Shown in pieces: positions 1-5,604 of a stretch of DNA of 6,634 nucleotides (the first letter of the stretch is position 1; each line of letters begins with the position of its first letter). Position numbers and translations under genes: made by a program. Source of the stretch: Microcaldota archaeon (lineage in GTDB: Archaea; Micrarchaeota; Micrarchaeia; Norongarragalinales; CAINOH01); assembly GCA_027371655.1 (NCBI GenBank), contig DAHXMR010000192.1, positions 1-6,634 on the forward strand. The letters run 5' to 3'. A model generated the notes under the pieces. The model was not told where the DNA came from and did no database searches. It saw only the letters and a list, made by a program, of their open reading frames with translations.

Positions 1-1
1 C

Positions 2-673
2 ACAAGCGGAGGCTTCGGAAACCCCTGCACCCCGAACGACTTGGCAACCTGGTGCAGCCCCCAATGCCTTACAAACGCAGGCGTACCGGTAGGATGCGAC
101 CCCGCACAAGCACAACCCACACTAGGACAAGCAGCAGACAATGCAGTTACCCAATTAGGTACAAACTTGCAAAACTACCAGCAACTCAAAAGCGCAGTTC
201 TAGGCGGAACCGCAGGATCAACTATGCTGGATCAATTCGCCTCACAGTGCCCCGAATGTGTCAACAGCATGTCCGCTGCAGATCGCGCAAAATTCCAAGA
301 CGCGTGGCAAAAAACTCAAACCTCAGAATACGACAGTTTGACCAAATCAACAGGAATACAAACAAGCTGCGCACCCCCGACAGTATTCCACGACGGACTA
401 TGCCTAGTGAACCTTGGCGACCCAGTGTTCCAAGGCAAAGTAGACTGGTGCGTAAAATCAAGCGGAGACTACCCCGCGTGCCAAACCGCAGACGGACGAT
501 GCGGATATTCTAGTTATACAACTGATATTCCGCCCGCATCATCAGAAGCAGATTGTTGCTCGGGAAAATTCCAAAAATGGTGCTCTACTTCCAAAACGGA
601 TTGTACTACAAACGGCGTTTGTCCTGAAGGAGAAACCTGCGATAGTCGGCCTGGATACTGCGTGCCCCCTTGA
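2..673 (+). CDS. Cysteine-rich, probably exported protein (5'-truncated by the window edge)
   Basis: I do not recognise a named family. The frame is open to the left edge, so the real start lies upstream; the in-frame TTG at 41 is probably not the start. The 223 visible residues contain 18 cysteines, many as short-spaced pairs (WCSPQC, QCPEC, a CC pair near the end). The C-terminus has a run of the form C-x5-C-x5-C-x6-C, ending GYCVPP. That is typical of small disulfide-stabilised modules in secreted archaeal proteins, so an extracellular or cell-surface location is inferred; the signal peptide would be in the missing part. A middle segment (about residues 45-115) is polar and probably helical. 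Codon choice favours CAA, GCA, GGA, GTA and CTA and the coding strand is C- rather than G-rich, unlike the other genes here, so transfer or different expression is possible. The overlapping Arg-rich frame at 52-513 is a shadow. Confidence 0.7.
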   Translation, partial: TSGGFGNPCTPNDLATWCSPQCLTNAGVPVGCDPAQAQPTLGQAADNAVTQLGTNLQNYQQLKSAVLGGTAGSTMLDQFASQCPECVNSMSAADRAKFQDAWQKTQTSEYDSLTKSTGIQTSCAPPTVFHDGLCLVNLGDPVFQGKVDWCVKSSGDYPACQTADGRCGYSSYTTDIPPASSEADCCSGKFQKWCSTSKTDCTTNGVCPEGETCDSRPGYCVPP

Positions 674-677
674 CAAT

Positions 678-2120
678 TTAAGGATTAATAGCATCGTATG
701 CCTCGATAGCCGATTTCAAGGAAAAAGCCGTTTTGAAATTTCGAACACTGGGCTCGTAGTTAACCCCCAAAGTTTGCTTTGCATCAGCCTCTAAATTCGA
801 AAGTTCAGTTTGACTTATTATTTCCTTTGTTTTTTGGGACACATCCAAAAGGGCTTTCAATTGCTCGTAATTCGCCCGTTGGTTCGGCGTAAGAGTACTT
901 TTTGACTCGTAAAGTTGAATCCGCGTTTCCGCCTGTGTCATTATTTTGGGGTCCGTAATTGCATCAGCATTTCCAATTACAAATATAGATGCACCAAGCT
1001 CATTTCCTGGAAGGTTGTCCACGGTTTTAAAAATCGGGCTAACGTTTTGCTTCAACATTCCAAGAACATTCTTCAAATCTTCATTTATTGGCGTGCTTTC
1101 CGGCCCTGTTCGCTCCGTAGTTGTCGTCTGGGTTTTCGTTTCCTTTTGCCCTTGTTGTTCCTGCCCTTGTTGCTCTTGTTCGATTGTTCGCTCGATTGGG
1201 GCTTGTTCTTTGAAGTGCTGTTGCACCGCGTTCAACAGCCTTGCATTTTGGGTTCCTGCGCCGAAAGCGAGGGAGATTCCGGCTATTGCCAGAAGCGTTT
1301 TTGCCTTTTTGGACAGTTTTTGCTTGGGCGTTCCCGGCTTTTCGCCGAAATTCGAGCGGTAGAACGCGTCAACGAAAGCATCCCTCACCTGCTTCACATC
1401 CCCCGCCCGCAGGCCGTTGATTATTTTTTGCTTTCCGCCGAGAATGTTGTCCTCGGGAATGCGCGAAAGCTGTTGAAGTAGGAGTTGGCGTTCGGTCTTG
1501 CTTGCCGCGCCGGAAACAAGCTTGCCGAGTACGACTTTTCTCGCGTTACGGTTAACCCACGCATACAAACCCTGCGAACGCGCGTGCAGCGCCGCCGGGT
1601 CGACCTTGCCGTTGTCTATGAGAAGCCAAGACTTTGCGTCCTCGCTGCGGAATTTCTGCAATTCGCGGGAGTCGGGCAAATGATCCAAATCCTGCGTACG
1701 GTACATGGACAACTTTTCCACCGCCGCGCCGTTTTGCTCGGATTTAGGGTCAAAAAGTTTTTCAAACGTTTCTTTAGGGCAAAGCGTTTGAATATCAACG
1801 CCCCGGCGCGTGAGCTCGGCGGCGAACGCAAGCATCATATGCTCGCGTTTTGGCAGGTTCCTGAACTCCGATTCAGGAACATAACCGTGGCGCATAAGAT
1901 TATAGCCAAGCTTCAGCGTGCCCGCGTGCATGTTTTCAACGCCATAAAACAACGCCTCGCCCTTAATCGCATGCCAACTATTCCGCACACCCTCATTCGG
2001 AATCGCGCTGGAAAGGCTGCCGCGCGTGCGCTGCGCCTGCGTAAAAATGGAAGCCCGCACGGGCCTCACTTTAACCGCCTTCTGAACAAAACGGCCATCA
2101 GACGCCCCAGGAACCATCAT
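678..2120 (-). CDS. Hypothetical protein with one central hydrophobic segment and a Q/E/T-rich linker
   Basis: A 480-residue protein of unknown function. The ATG at 2120 is well fixed: an in-frame TGA lies five codons upstream, with a GAGG element 10 bases before the start. Residues 1-265 are mixed charged and hydrophobic and look like a folded, mostly helical domain. A basic patch (266-274, KQKLSKKAK) precedes a short hydrophobic stretch (275-289), compatible with one membrane segment or a buried helix. Residues 304-345 are low complexity: an imperfect EQQGQ tandem repeat, then a Thr run, probably a flexible linker. Residues 345-480 form a second, helical domain rich in Gln, Lys, Glu and Ser. 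By the positive-inside rule the first domain would be cytoplasmic and the second outside, if the segment truly spans the membrane. It runs in the same direction as the HAD gene upstream but has its own candidate promoter. A long antisense frame at 1485-2165 is rejected. I assign no function. Confidence 0.8.
   Translation of the reverse strand: MMVPGASDGRFVQKAVKVRPVRASIFTQAQRTRGSLSSAIPNEGVRNSWHAIKGEALFYGVENMHAGTLKLGYNLMRHGYVPESEFRNLPKREHMMLAFAAELTRRGVDIQTLCPKETFEKLFDPKSEQNGAAVEKLSMYRTQDLDHLPDSRELQKFRSEDAKSWLLIDNGKVDPAALHARSQGLYAWVNRNARKVVLGKLVSGAASKTERQLLLQQLSRIPEDNILGGKQKIINGLRAGDVKQVRDAFVDAFYRSNFGEKPGTPKQKLSKKAKTLLAIAGISLAFGAGTQNARLLNAVQQHFKEQAPIERTIEQEQQGQEQQGQKETKTQTTTTERTGPESTPINEDLKNVLGMLKQNVSPIFKTVDNLPGNELGASIFVIGNADAITDPKIMTQAETRIQLYESKSTLTPNQRANYEQLKALLDVSQKTKEIISQTELSNLEADAKQTLGVNYEPSVRNFKTAFSLKSAIEAYDAINP
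1147..1176 (-). repeat. 15-base imperfect tandem repeat inside the linker of the hypothetical gene
   Basis: Two 15-base units (1147-1161 and 1162-1176) differ at two positions. On the coding strand they give the repeated Gln/Glu/Gly pentapeptide of the linker. In-frame units of this kind commonly arise by slippage and change linker length without breaking the protein. Confidence 0.6.
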
Positions 2121-2130
2121 GCCACATTTG

Positions 2131-2165
2131 CCTCAAGAATTGTTAGCGCGTTTTCAAGCTTATAA
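2131..2165 (-). promoter_or_regulatory. Candidate archaeal promoter and ribosome site for the 678-2120 gene
   Basis: On the minus strand a TTATAAGC element (2165-2158) lies about 45 bases before the ATG at 2120. With the usual archaeal TATA-to-start distance, transcription would begin near 2135, leaving a leader of about 15 bases that holds the GAGG element (2134-2131). The preceding bases (GAAGCGG) are partly purine-rich, as a BRE should be. The match is by eye only. Confidence 0.45.
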
Positions 2166-2210
2166 CCGCTTCGGAAAACTACAATTTTTGCCTCGAATAC
2201 CGGCTTTCCA

Positions 2211-2250
2211 CGAAAAACGCCCCACGGTGTTTATTACAAACCAAAAATCG
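2211..2250 (-). terminator. T-tract transcription end after the HAD gene
   Basis: On the minus strand, directly after the TAG stop at 2255-2253, two five-T runs occur (2247-2243 and 2217-2213), without a strong hairpin. Archaeal termination commonly uses such T-rich tracts. They separate the leftward two-gene operon from the next gene on the same strand. The rest of the 132-base gap shows no further gene. Confidence 0.4.
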
Positions 2251-2252
2251 TT

Positions 2253-2999
2253 CTAAAGGAAAAATTTTTGAAAATCCTTCCAAGGATTTGCCTTGTCCCG
2301 CAAGATTATTTGCGGCTTAACCTCTTCCACAAGCGCAGTTGCGGGATTGACACATATCCGGACAGACGCCCCAGATAGGAAACCCGCATCCTCTTCCGCG
2401 TCGCCAATCCCAATAAACTTGCAACGCTTGGACAAAAACACCTTAACCGCCTTATTTTTGAAAGCCTTAGCCGTGCCGTTTTGAACAAAAATGCCAGAGA
2501 ACACGTTGCCAGTTTTCTTGAGGTCGCGAGCAATAACTTCAGCTGTTACCGTCGTTCCAAGCAGCTCTCGGATTATTGAGCGCACGCCATAGGACACAAC
2601 CACGATCCGCTTACTCCTCGAAAACTTCCCAAAAACCGGGTATACGGAAGGAAATAACGGATTGCCCAAGGAAACCTGCCGCGCTGCGCCGGCAAGTTCG
2701 CGCTCGTCAAGATTGCAGATTATGCGCGCATAACGCTTAGACAGAACTTCAACCGAACTCAACTTCCGCTTCGTCAAAAGCGATTGCAATTGCTCCAACT
2801 TTGCGCCCGCCATGCGGCTGGTTTGAGCCTTCTGTTGCAAAAGCAGCAGCGTTGGGCGCACAACTGCAAAAGAAGGGATTAACGTGTTATCAAAGTCGGT
2901 TATGACTAAGTTAAGGTTACGAATCTCTTTGCGAAGCACGGGCAATGAGCTTCCCAGGCCCAGAAAAATGGAGCCGGAAAGCGCGCGGTATCCGTTCAT
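2253..2999 (-). CDS. HAD-superfamily phosphatase (phosphoserine-phosphatase-like, HAD-IB type)
   Basis: A 248-residue protein with the HAD phosphohydrolase motifs in order. Motif I is DFDNT (nucleophile D35, acid/base D37); motif II is Ser136 in VVVSYG; motif III is a Lys at 183 or 186; motif IV is GDAEED (D200 and D204, Mg2+ binding). An NPA sequence at 218-220 follows, as in SerB-like proteins. A helical insertion between motifs I and II (about 41-130) is a C1-type cap, which governs substrate choice. The core should be a cytosolic Mg2+-dependent phosphatase acting on a small phosphate ester. About 30 residues precede motif I, longer than usual. The ATG lies 2 bases after the stop of the GGGP-synthase-like gene, with an AAGGA ribosome site (3014-3010) inside that gene, so they are co-translated. 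The partner suggests a lipid or polyol phosphate substrate, but this is inference; a housekeeping phosphatase is equally possible. Confidence 0.85.
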   Translation of the reverse strand: MNGYRALSGSIFLGLGSSLPVLRKEIRNLNLVITDFDNTLIPSFAVVRPTLLLLQQKAQTSRMAGAKLEQLQSLLTKRKLSSVEVLSKRYARIICNLDERELAGAARQVSLGNPLFPSVYPVFGKFSRSKRIVVVSYGVRSIIRELLGTTVTAEVIARDLKKTGNVFSGIFVQNGTAKAFKNKAVKVFLSKRCKFIGIGDAEEDAGFLSGASVRICVNPATALVEEVKPQIILRDKANPWKDFQKFFL

Positions 3000-3001
3000 T
3001 T

Positions 3002-3778
3002 CTAGTAATTCCTTGCCGCACGAATCATTTTGCTCAGTACGGGCCAGTTGTCCTTTGATTCGAGCAACTTGCTCACGTGAATGCCATCGGCCCCCGCCTC
3101 AAATAACTCCTTAGCCACGTCACAGGAACGAATTCCGCTGGTTGGAATCAAGAAAAGCCCAGTTTCCTTCCGAATCAAACGAACCATCTCGTTAGACGGG
3201 GGAAGCGATGCGCCGGAACCCCCGGCAAGGACGAAGAACCGGGAACCGGAATATTCCGCAGCCTTAGCCAAAGCCAACGCTATCTGGGGTTTATCCCTAG
3301 GCACCGGCCAAGCACGGGCAAGCCAAGCGGCAGTGCCAATGCTGCCCCGATCGTCAAAGACGTAGTCCGTGGGCAAAGGCTCCATCTGCCGCTTTTTTAT
3401 GAAAAGGGAATTCATAACGGAAAAATCGGTAAGAAAATACGGGTTTGTCGCGTTGGAAATCCTTATCCAATAAATCGCGGTTTTGTCCCGAATTCCATCC
3501 ACTAACGCGGCAGATTCTGATGGGTAGGTAACCAAGCTCATTCCGTGATCCTTAACGGCTAGGGCTATGAGCATATTGAGATGAACCGGATCAACCAAAG
3601 TGCCGCCGATGGCAATGAATCGGATGCCTTCCCTCTCAAGAAAGATAAGCAGTTTTGACACTTCGTCTTCCGAAAAAGCGTCTGGATCAACCTGAGGAAT
3701 CACCAAAGGCGAATCTTCGCGAAGCCCGTAAATAAACCGTTCAACCGCACCTATTTTTTGTGAACCGAAAGCAGCCAT
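3002..3778 (-). CDS. Divergent geranylgeranylglyceryl-phosphate-synthase-family (PcrB/GGGPS-like) protein
   Basis: A 258-residue TIM-barrel protein. Recognisable family landmarks are DPD (31-33), IGG (57-59), YPSES (85-89), SN-x2-NP (108-113), IKK (127-129), P-x-P-x-DKP-x-IA (158-167), GGSGA (186-190), SGIR (214-217) and AGAD (228-231). Family members join glycerol-1-phosphate to a polyprenyl diphosphate, the first committed step of archaeal ether lipids. Length is normal for the group II type. Against the consensus I recall, the acidic residue in the Y-L-E/D-A-G-S-G strand is Ala185, the GGG-I-R loop reads TSGIR, and the G-N/T after the last strand reads SK (236-237). These positions contribute to glycerol-phosphate or phosphate binding, so activity or substrate may have changed. 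A TTG at 3790 is a possible longer start; ATG at 3778 is preferred, and an in-frame stop lies just upstream. It is the first gene of the operon with the HAD phosphatase. Fold assignment is secure, function is not. Confidence 0.85.
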   Translation of the reverse strand: MAAFGSQKIGAVERFIYGLREDSPLVIPQVDPDAFSEDEVSKLLIFLEREGIRFIAIGGTLVDPVHLNMLIALAVKDHGMSLVTYPSESAALVDGIRDKTAIYWIRISNATNPYFLTDFSVMNSLFIKKRQMEPLPTDYVFDDRGSIGTAAWLARAWPVPRDKPQIALALAKAAEYSGSRFFVLAGGSGASLPPSNEMVRLIRKETGLFLIPTSGIRSCDVAKELFEAGADGIHVSKLLESKDNWPVLSKMIRAARNY

Positions 3779-3796
3779 AAGCTCAACCAATCACGA

Positions 3797-3857
3797 ATAA
3801 ACTTTGGGCGGTATTAAAGCGATTTGTCAAAAATAATTAAATCAACCAAAAGTTTAT
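3797..3857. repeat. 12-bp inverted repeat spanning the divergent promoter region (possible operator)
   Basis: The left arm (3797-3808, ATAAACTTTGGG) matches the reverse complement of the right arm (3846-3857, CCAAAAGTTTAT) at 11 of 12 positions, with a 37-base spacer. The right arm contains most of the TATA box of the rightward operon. The left arm lies between the candidate TATA element and transcript start of the leftward operon. A regulator bound to both arms could control both directions. The winged-helix proteins next door are the obvious candidates, but binding is not shown by the sequence. Confidence 0.5.
3811..3819 (-). promoter_or_regulatory. Candidate TATA element for the GGGPS-like/HAD operon
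   Basis: On the minus strand CTTTAATAC lies about 41 bases before the ATG at 3778, which would place the transcript start near 3788 with a leader of about 10 bases. A second AT element (AGTTTATT, 3803-3796) is only about 23 bases from the ATG, too close for a core promoter with this start. No clear ribosome site is visible. Confidence 0.35.
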
Positions 3858-3884
3858 ATCTTGCGTTTTTCATTCTTTTTGCCT
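3846..3884 (+). promoter_or_regulatory. Archaeal promoter for the three-paralog operon, giving a (near-)leaderless mRNA
   Basis: An A-rich BRE-like stretch (CCAAAAG, 3846-3852) leads into TTTATAT (3853-3859). The ATG at 3885 lies 32 bases from the first T of this box, so the expected start of transcription is at the ATG or a few bases before it. No Shine-Dalgarno sequence occurs in the pyrimidine-rich stretch between them. This also rules out the upstream in-frame TTG at 3861, which would fall right behind the TATA box. Confidence 0.65.
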
Positions 3885-4748
3885 ATGGAGGAGGCGGGCA
3901 TCCCGTTTTTGGGCAGCGGTAGCAGTGACGCGAAAAGCTTGGTGATTAGCGTGCTTCGCGACGGCAGGGAGCTTAATGCGCTTCAAATTCACCGCGAAAT
4001 TCTCGAACAGCACTCCGCAGATATCACTTACCAGGGGGTCCACAAGGCAGTAAAGCTTCTTTTGGAGCAAGGCGTTTTGGACAAAAACGCCAAGGGCTAT
4101 GCCATAAGCAACGAGTGGGCGTCCAAGCTTCGGGAGTTCAGCGACGAGTTGGTAAAAACCAAGTCTGCCGGCTCTTTGAAGGCGTTGCTTGAGATGCCTC
4201 CGAACTCTTCGGCTACTCTTTCCTTTGACGGCTATTTCGTGGAATCGTTCAACACGCTTTTGGCGGCAACGGAAAAGCTCATTTGCAGCCAACCAGACGA
4301 CACGCCGATGATTTCCCACTCCCGGCACTCTTGGGCCATGACCGTTGTTTCCGACTCGCAGTACCAGCAATTGAAAAACATTGCCGCAAAAACCAAGCAC
4401 TACATTTTGTGCGGCGGGAACACGCTGATGGACGAGTTTTTGCTTGACTTTTGGAAAAAGCAGTTGAACTCAGAATGGCGCTTTGACCCAACTACAGCGC
4501 AGAAGTGCGATTTGGTGGTGGCAAACGAGTTCGTTGTGCAAATCTTCCACGAGCCGGCTTTTGCCAAGCGCTGGAACGACGTTTACGCGGGAATAAAGAC
4601 CAAGAAAGACCTCGAATTGTCTAATCTCTACAAGCTGGTTTTCGAGCAAAAAACCAAAACCAAACTGGTCGTTTCAAGAAACGAGGCGCTCGCGGAACAA
4701 ATCAGGACGGAAACACTGAAACACTTCAAAAACTCAACGGGGCGCTGA
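3885..4748 (+). CDS. Winged-helix regulator-like protein, first of three tandem paralogs
   Basis: A 287-residue protein with an N-terminal winged-helix domain (about 17-85): a second helix at 31-41, a recognition helix around TYQGVHKAVKLLLEQG (48-63) and a wing ending at 76. A helical linker (78-104) leads to a C-terminal domain (about 107-285) shared with the next two genes. Landmarks there are SFD (113-115), RHSWAMT (147-153), KHYILC (171-176), a D at 183, CD (208-209), FVVQIF (216-221), KTKLVVSRN (258-266) and EQIR (271-274). DNA binding is well supported; the C-terminal domain probably senses a ligand or mediates assembly. H148, H172, C176 and C208 are kept in all three copies. Such proteins are, from memory, usually labelled ArsR-type winged-helix regulators in DPANN archaea. 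The ATG at 3885 is chosen because it aligns with the paralogs' N-termini and fits the promoter. The stop is 2 bases before the next start. Confidence 0.85.
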   Translation: MEEAGIPFLGSGSSDAKSLVISVLRDGRELNALQIHREILEQHSADITYQGVHKAVKLLLEQGVLDKNAKGYAISNEWASKLREFSDELVKTKSAGSLKALLEMPPNSSATLSFDGYFVESFNTLLAATEKLICSQPDDTPMISHSRHSWAMTVVSDSQYQQLKNIAAKTKHYILCGGNTLMDEFLLDFWKKQLNSEWRFDPTTAQKCDLVVANEFVVQIFHEPAFAKRWNDVYAGIKTKKDLELSNLYKLVFEQKTKTKLVVSRNEALAEQIRTETLKHFKNSTGR

Positions 4749-4750
4749 AC

Positions 4751-5599
4751 GTGCAACCAATTCCATTTATTGGCACGGGTAAACAAGACGTTCGCGCTAG
4801 GATTATTTCCGTTTTGTCGAAGAAGTGGCCATTGTCTGCAAGGGACGTTTTCAGGAAGATTTGCGAAGACGCCGGAACGGGCGGCAAGCCTCCAACGTAT
4901 CAGGCGGTTCACAAGGCATTGCTTCAACTTGCCGCTTTTGAAGTTGTGAAGCGCGAGGGAACTGCATATTCGTTGAGCAGGGATTGGGCGTCGCAGCTCA
5001 AAGAATTCGGGGAGCGTTTGGAGGAGGTTTTCATTGGAAATACTCCCGCTTCCATCGAGTCGTTAAAGCAGGGCGAAAGCGTTTCCGTGTGCTTTGACGA
5101 CACGTTTGTGAAGCCATTTTACTGGCTTTTGGGCCAAGTGGCAATGCTCTCTTCCCCTGAAAAGCCGGTTTTGCCCAACATTTGCCACCATTATCACGCC
5201 TGGCCTATGACGGTTATTACCGAAAAAGAATATGCTATGCTGAAGGCGATTACGCACAAGCGTGGGCACTTCGTGTTGTGCAAAGGCAATTCGCCAATAG
5301 ACAAAACGGTGCTTAGGACGTGGACGGATTTGGGCGGAAAGTGGAAAACCAACGCCAACTGTTCCCACAACTGCGACTTGATCGTCGCCCAAGACTTCGT
5401 GTTCCAGATTTTCCAGTCGGCAAAAACGCGTAAGATTTGGGACGCGGCTTGCGCGAAGGCGAAAACTGCGAACCAAGTTGACTTGTCCAAGCTCAACACG
5501 CTATTTTTTGAAACGCGAGCGAAAACCAACATAATCATCACAAGAAACGCCGAACTCGCAGAAGAAATCAGGAAAGAAACCATTTCAAAATTTAAGTGA
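4751..5599 (+). CDS. Winged-helix regulator-like protein, second tandem paralog
   Basis: A 282-residue paralog of its neighbours with a GTG start 2 bases after the previous stop and no clear ribosome site, so translation is probably coupled. The start IPFIGTG matches IPFLGSG of the first copy. The winged-helix domain covers about 14-85, with PLSARDVFRKI (27-37) and TYQAVHKAL (49-57). The C-terminal domain repeats the shared landmarks: CFDDTFVKPF (114-123), YHAWPMT (148-154), GHFVLCKGN (172-180), D184, CDLIVAQDFV (208-217), KTNIIITRN (258-266), EEIRKET (271-277). Conserved potential ligands are H149, H173, C177 and C208. This copy adds more Cys/His next to them (C145, H146, H147; C204, H206), so it is the best candidate for binding metal. 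Compared with the first copy it has a few extra residues in the loop before the recognition helix. Role in DNA binding is well supported; the signal it senses is unknown. Confidence 0.85.
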   Translation: MQPIPFIGTGKQDVRARIISVLSKKWPLSARDVFRKICEDAGTGGKPPTYQAVHKALLQLAAFEVVKREGTAYSLSRDWASQLKEFGERLEEVFIGNTPASIESLKQGESVSVCFDDTFVKPFYWLLGQVAMLSSPEKPVLPNICHHYHAWPMTVITEKEYAMLKAITHKRGHFVLCKGNSPIDKTVLRTWTDLGGKWKTNANCSHNCDLIVAQDFVFQIFQSAKTRKIWDAACAKAKTANQVDLSKLNTLFFETRAKTNIIITRNAELAEEIRKETISKFK

Positions 5600-5604
5600 A
5601 CCAT

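Noticed and set aside
52..513. Plus-strand frame of 153 codons within gene 1
   Set aside because: The product is extremely Arg-rich, a typical result of out-of-frame reading. The other frame gives a coherent Cys-patterned protein open to the window edge.
1485..2165. Plus-strand frame of 226 codons
   Set aside because: It lies antisense to the 480-residue gene, is Arg-rich with no recognisable fold, and has no promoter of its own. The minus-strand gene has a fixed start and promoter.
3779..3790. TTG at 3790 as the start of the GGGPS-like gene
   Set aside because: It adds only four residues, is a weaker start codon than the ATG at 3778, and would leave almost no leader. It is not excluded.
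3861..3884. TTG at 3861 as the start of the first paralog
   Set aside because: It would lie immediately behind the TATA box, upstream of the expected transcript start, and its extra residues have no counterpart in the other two copies.
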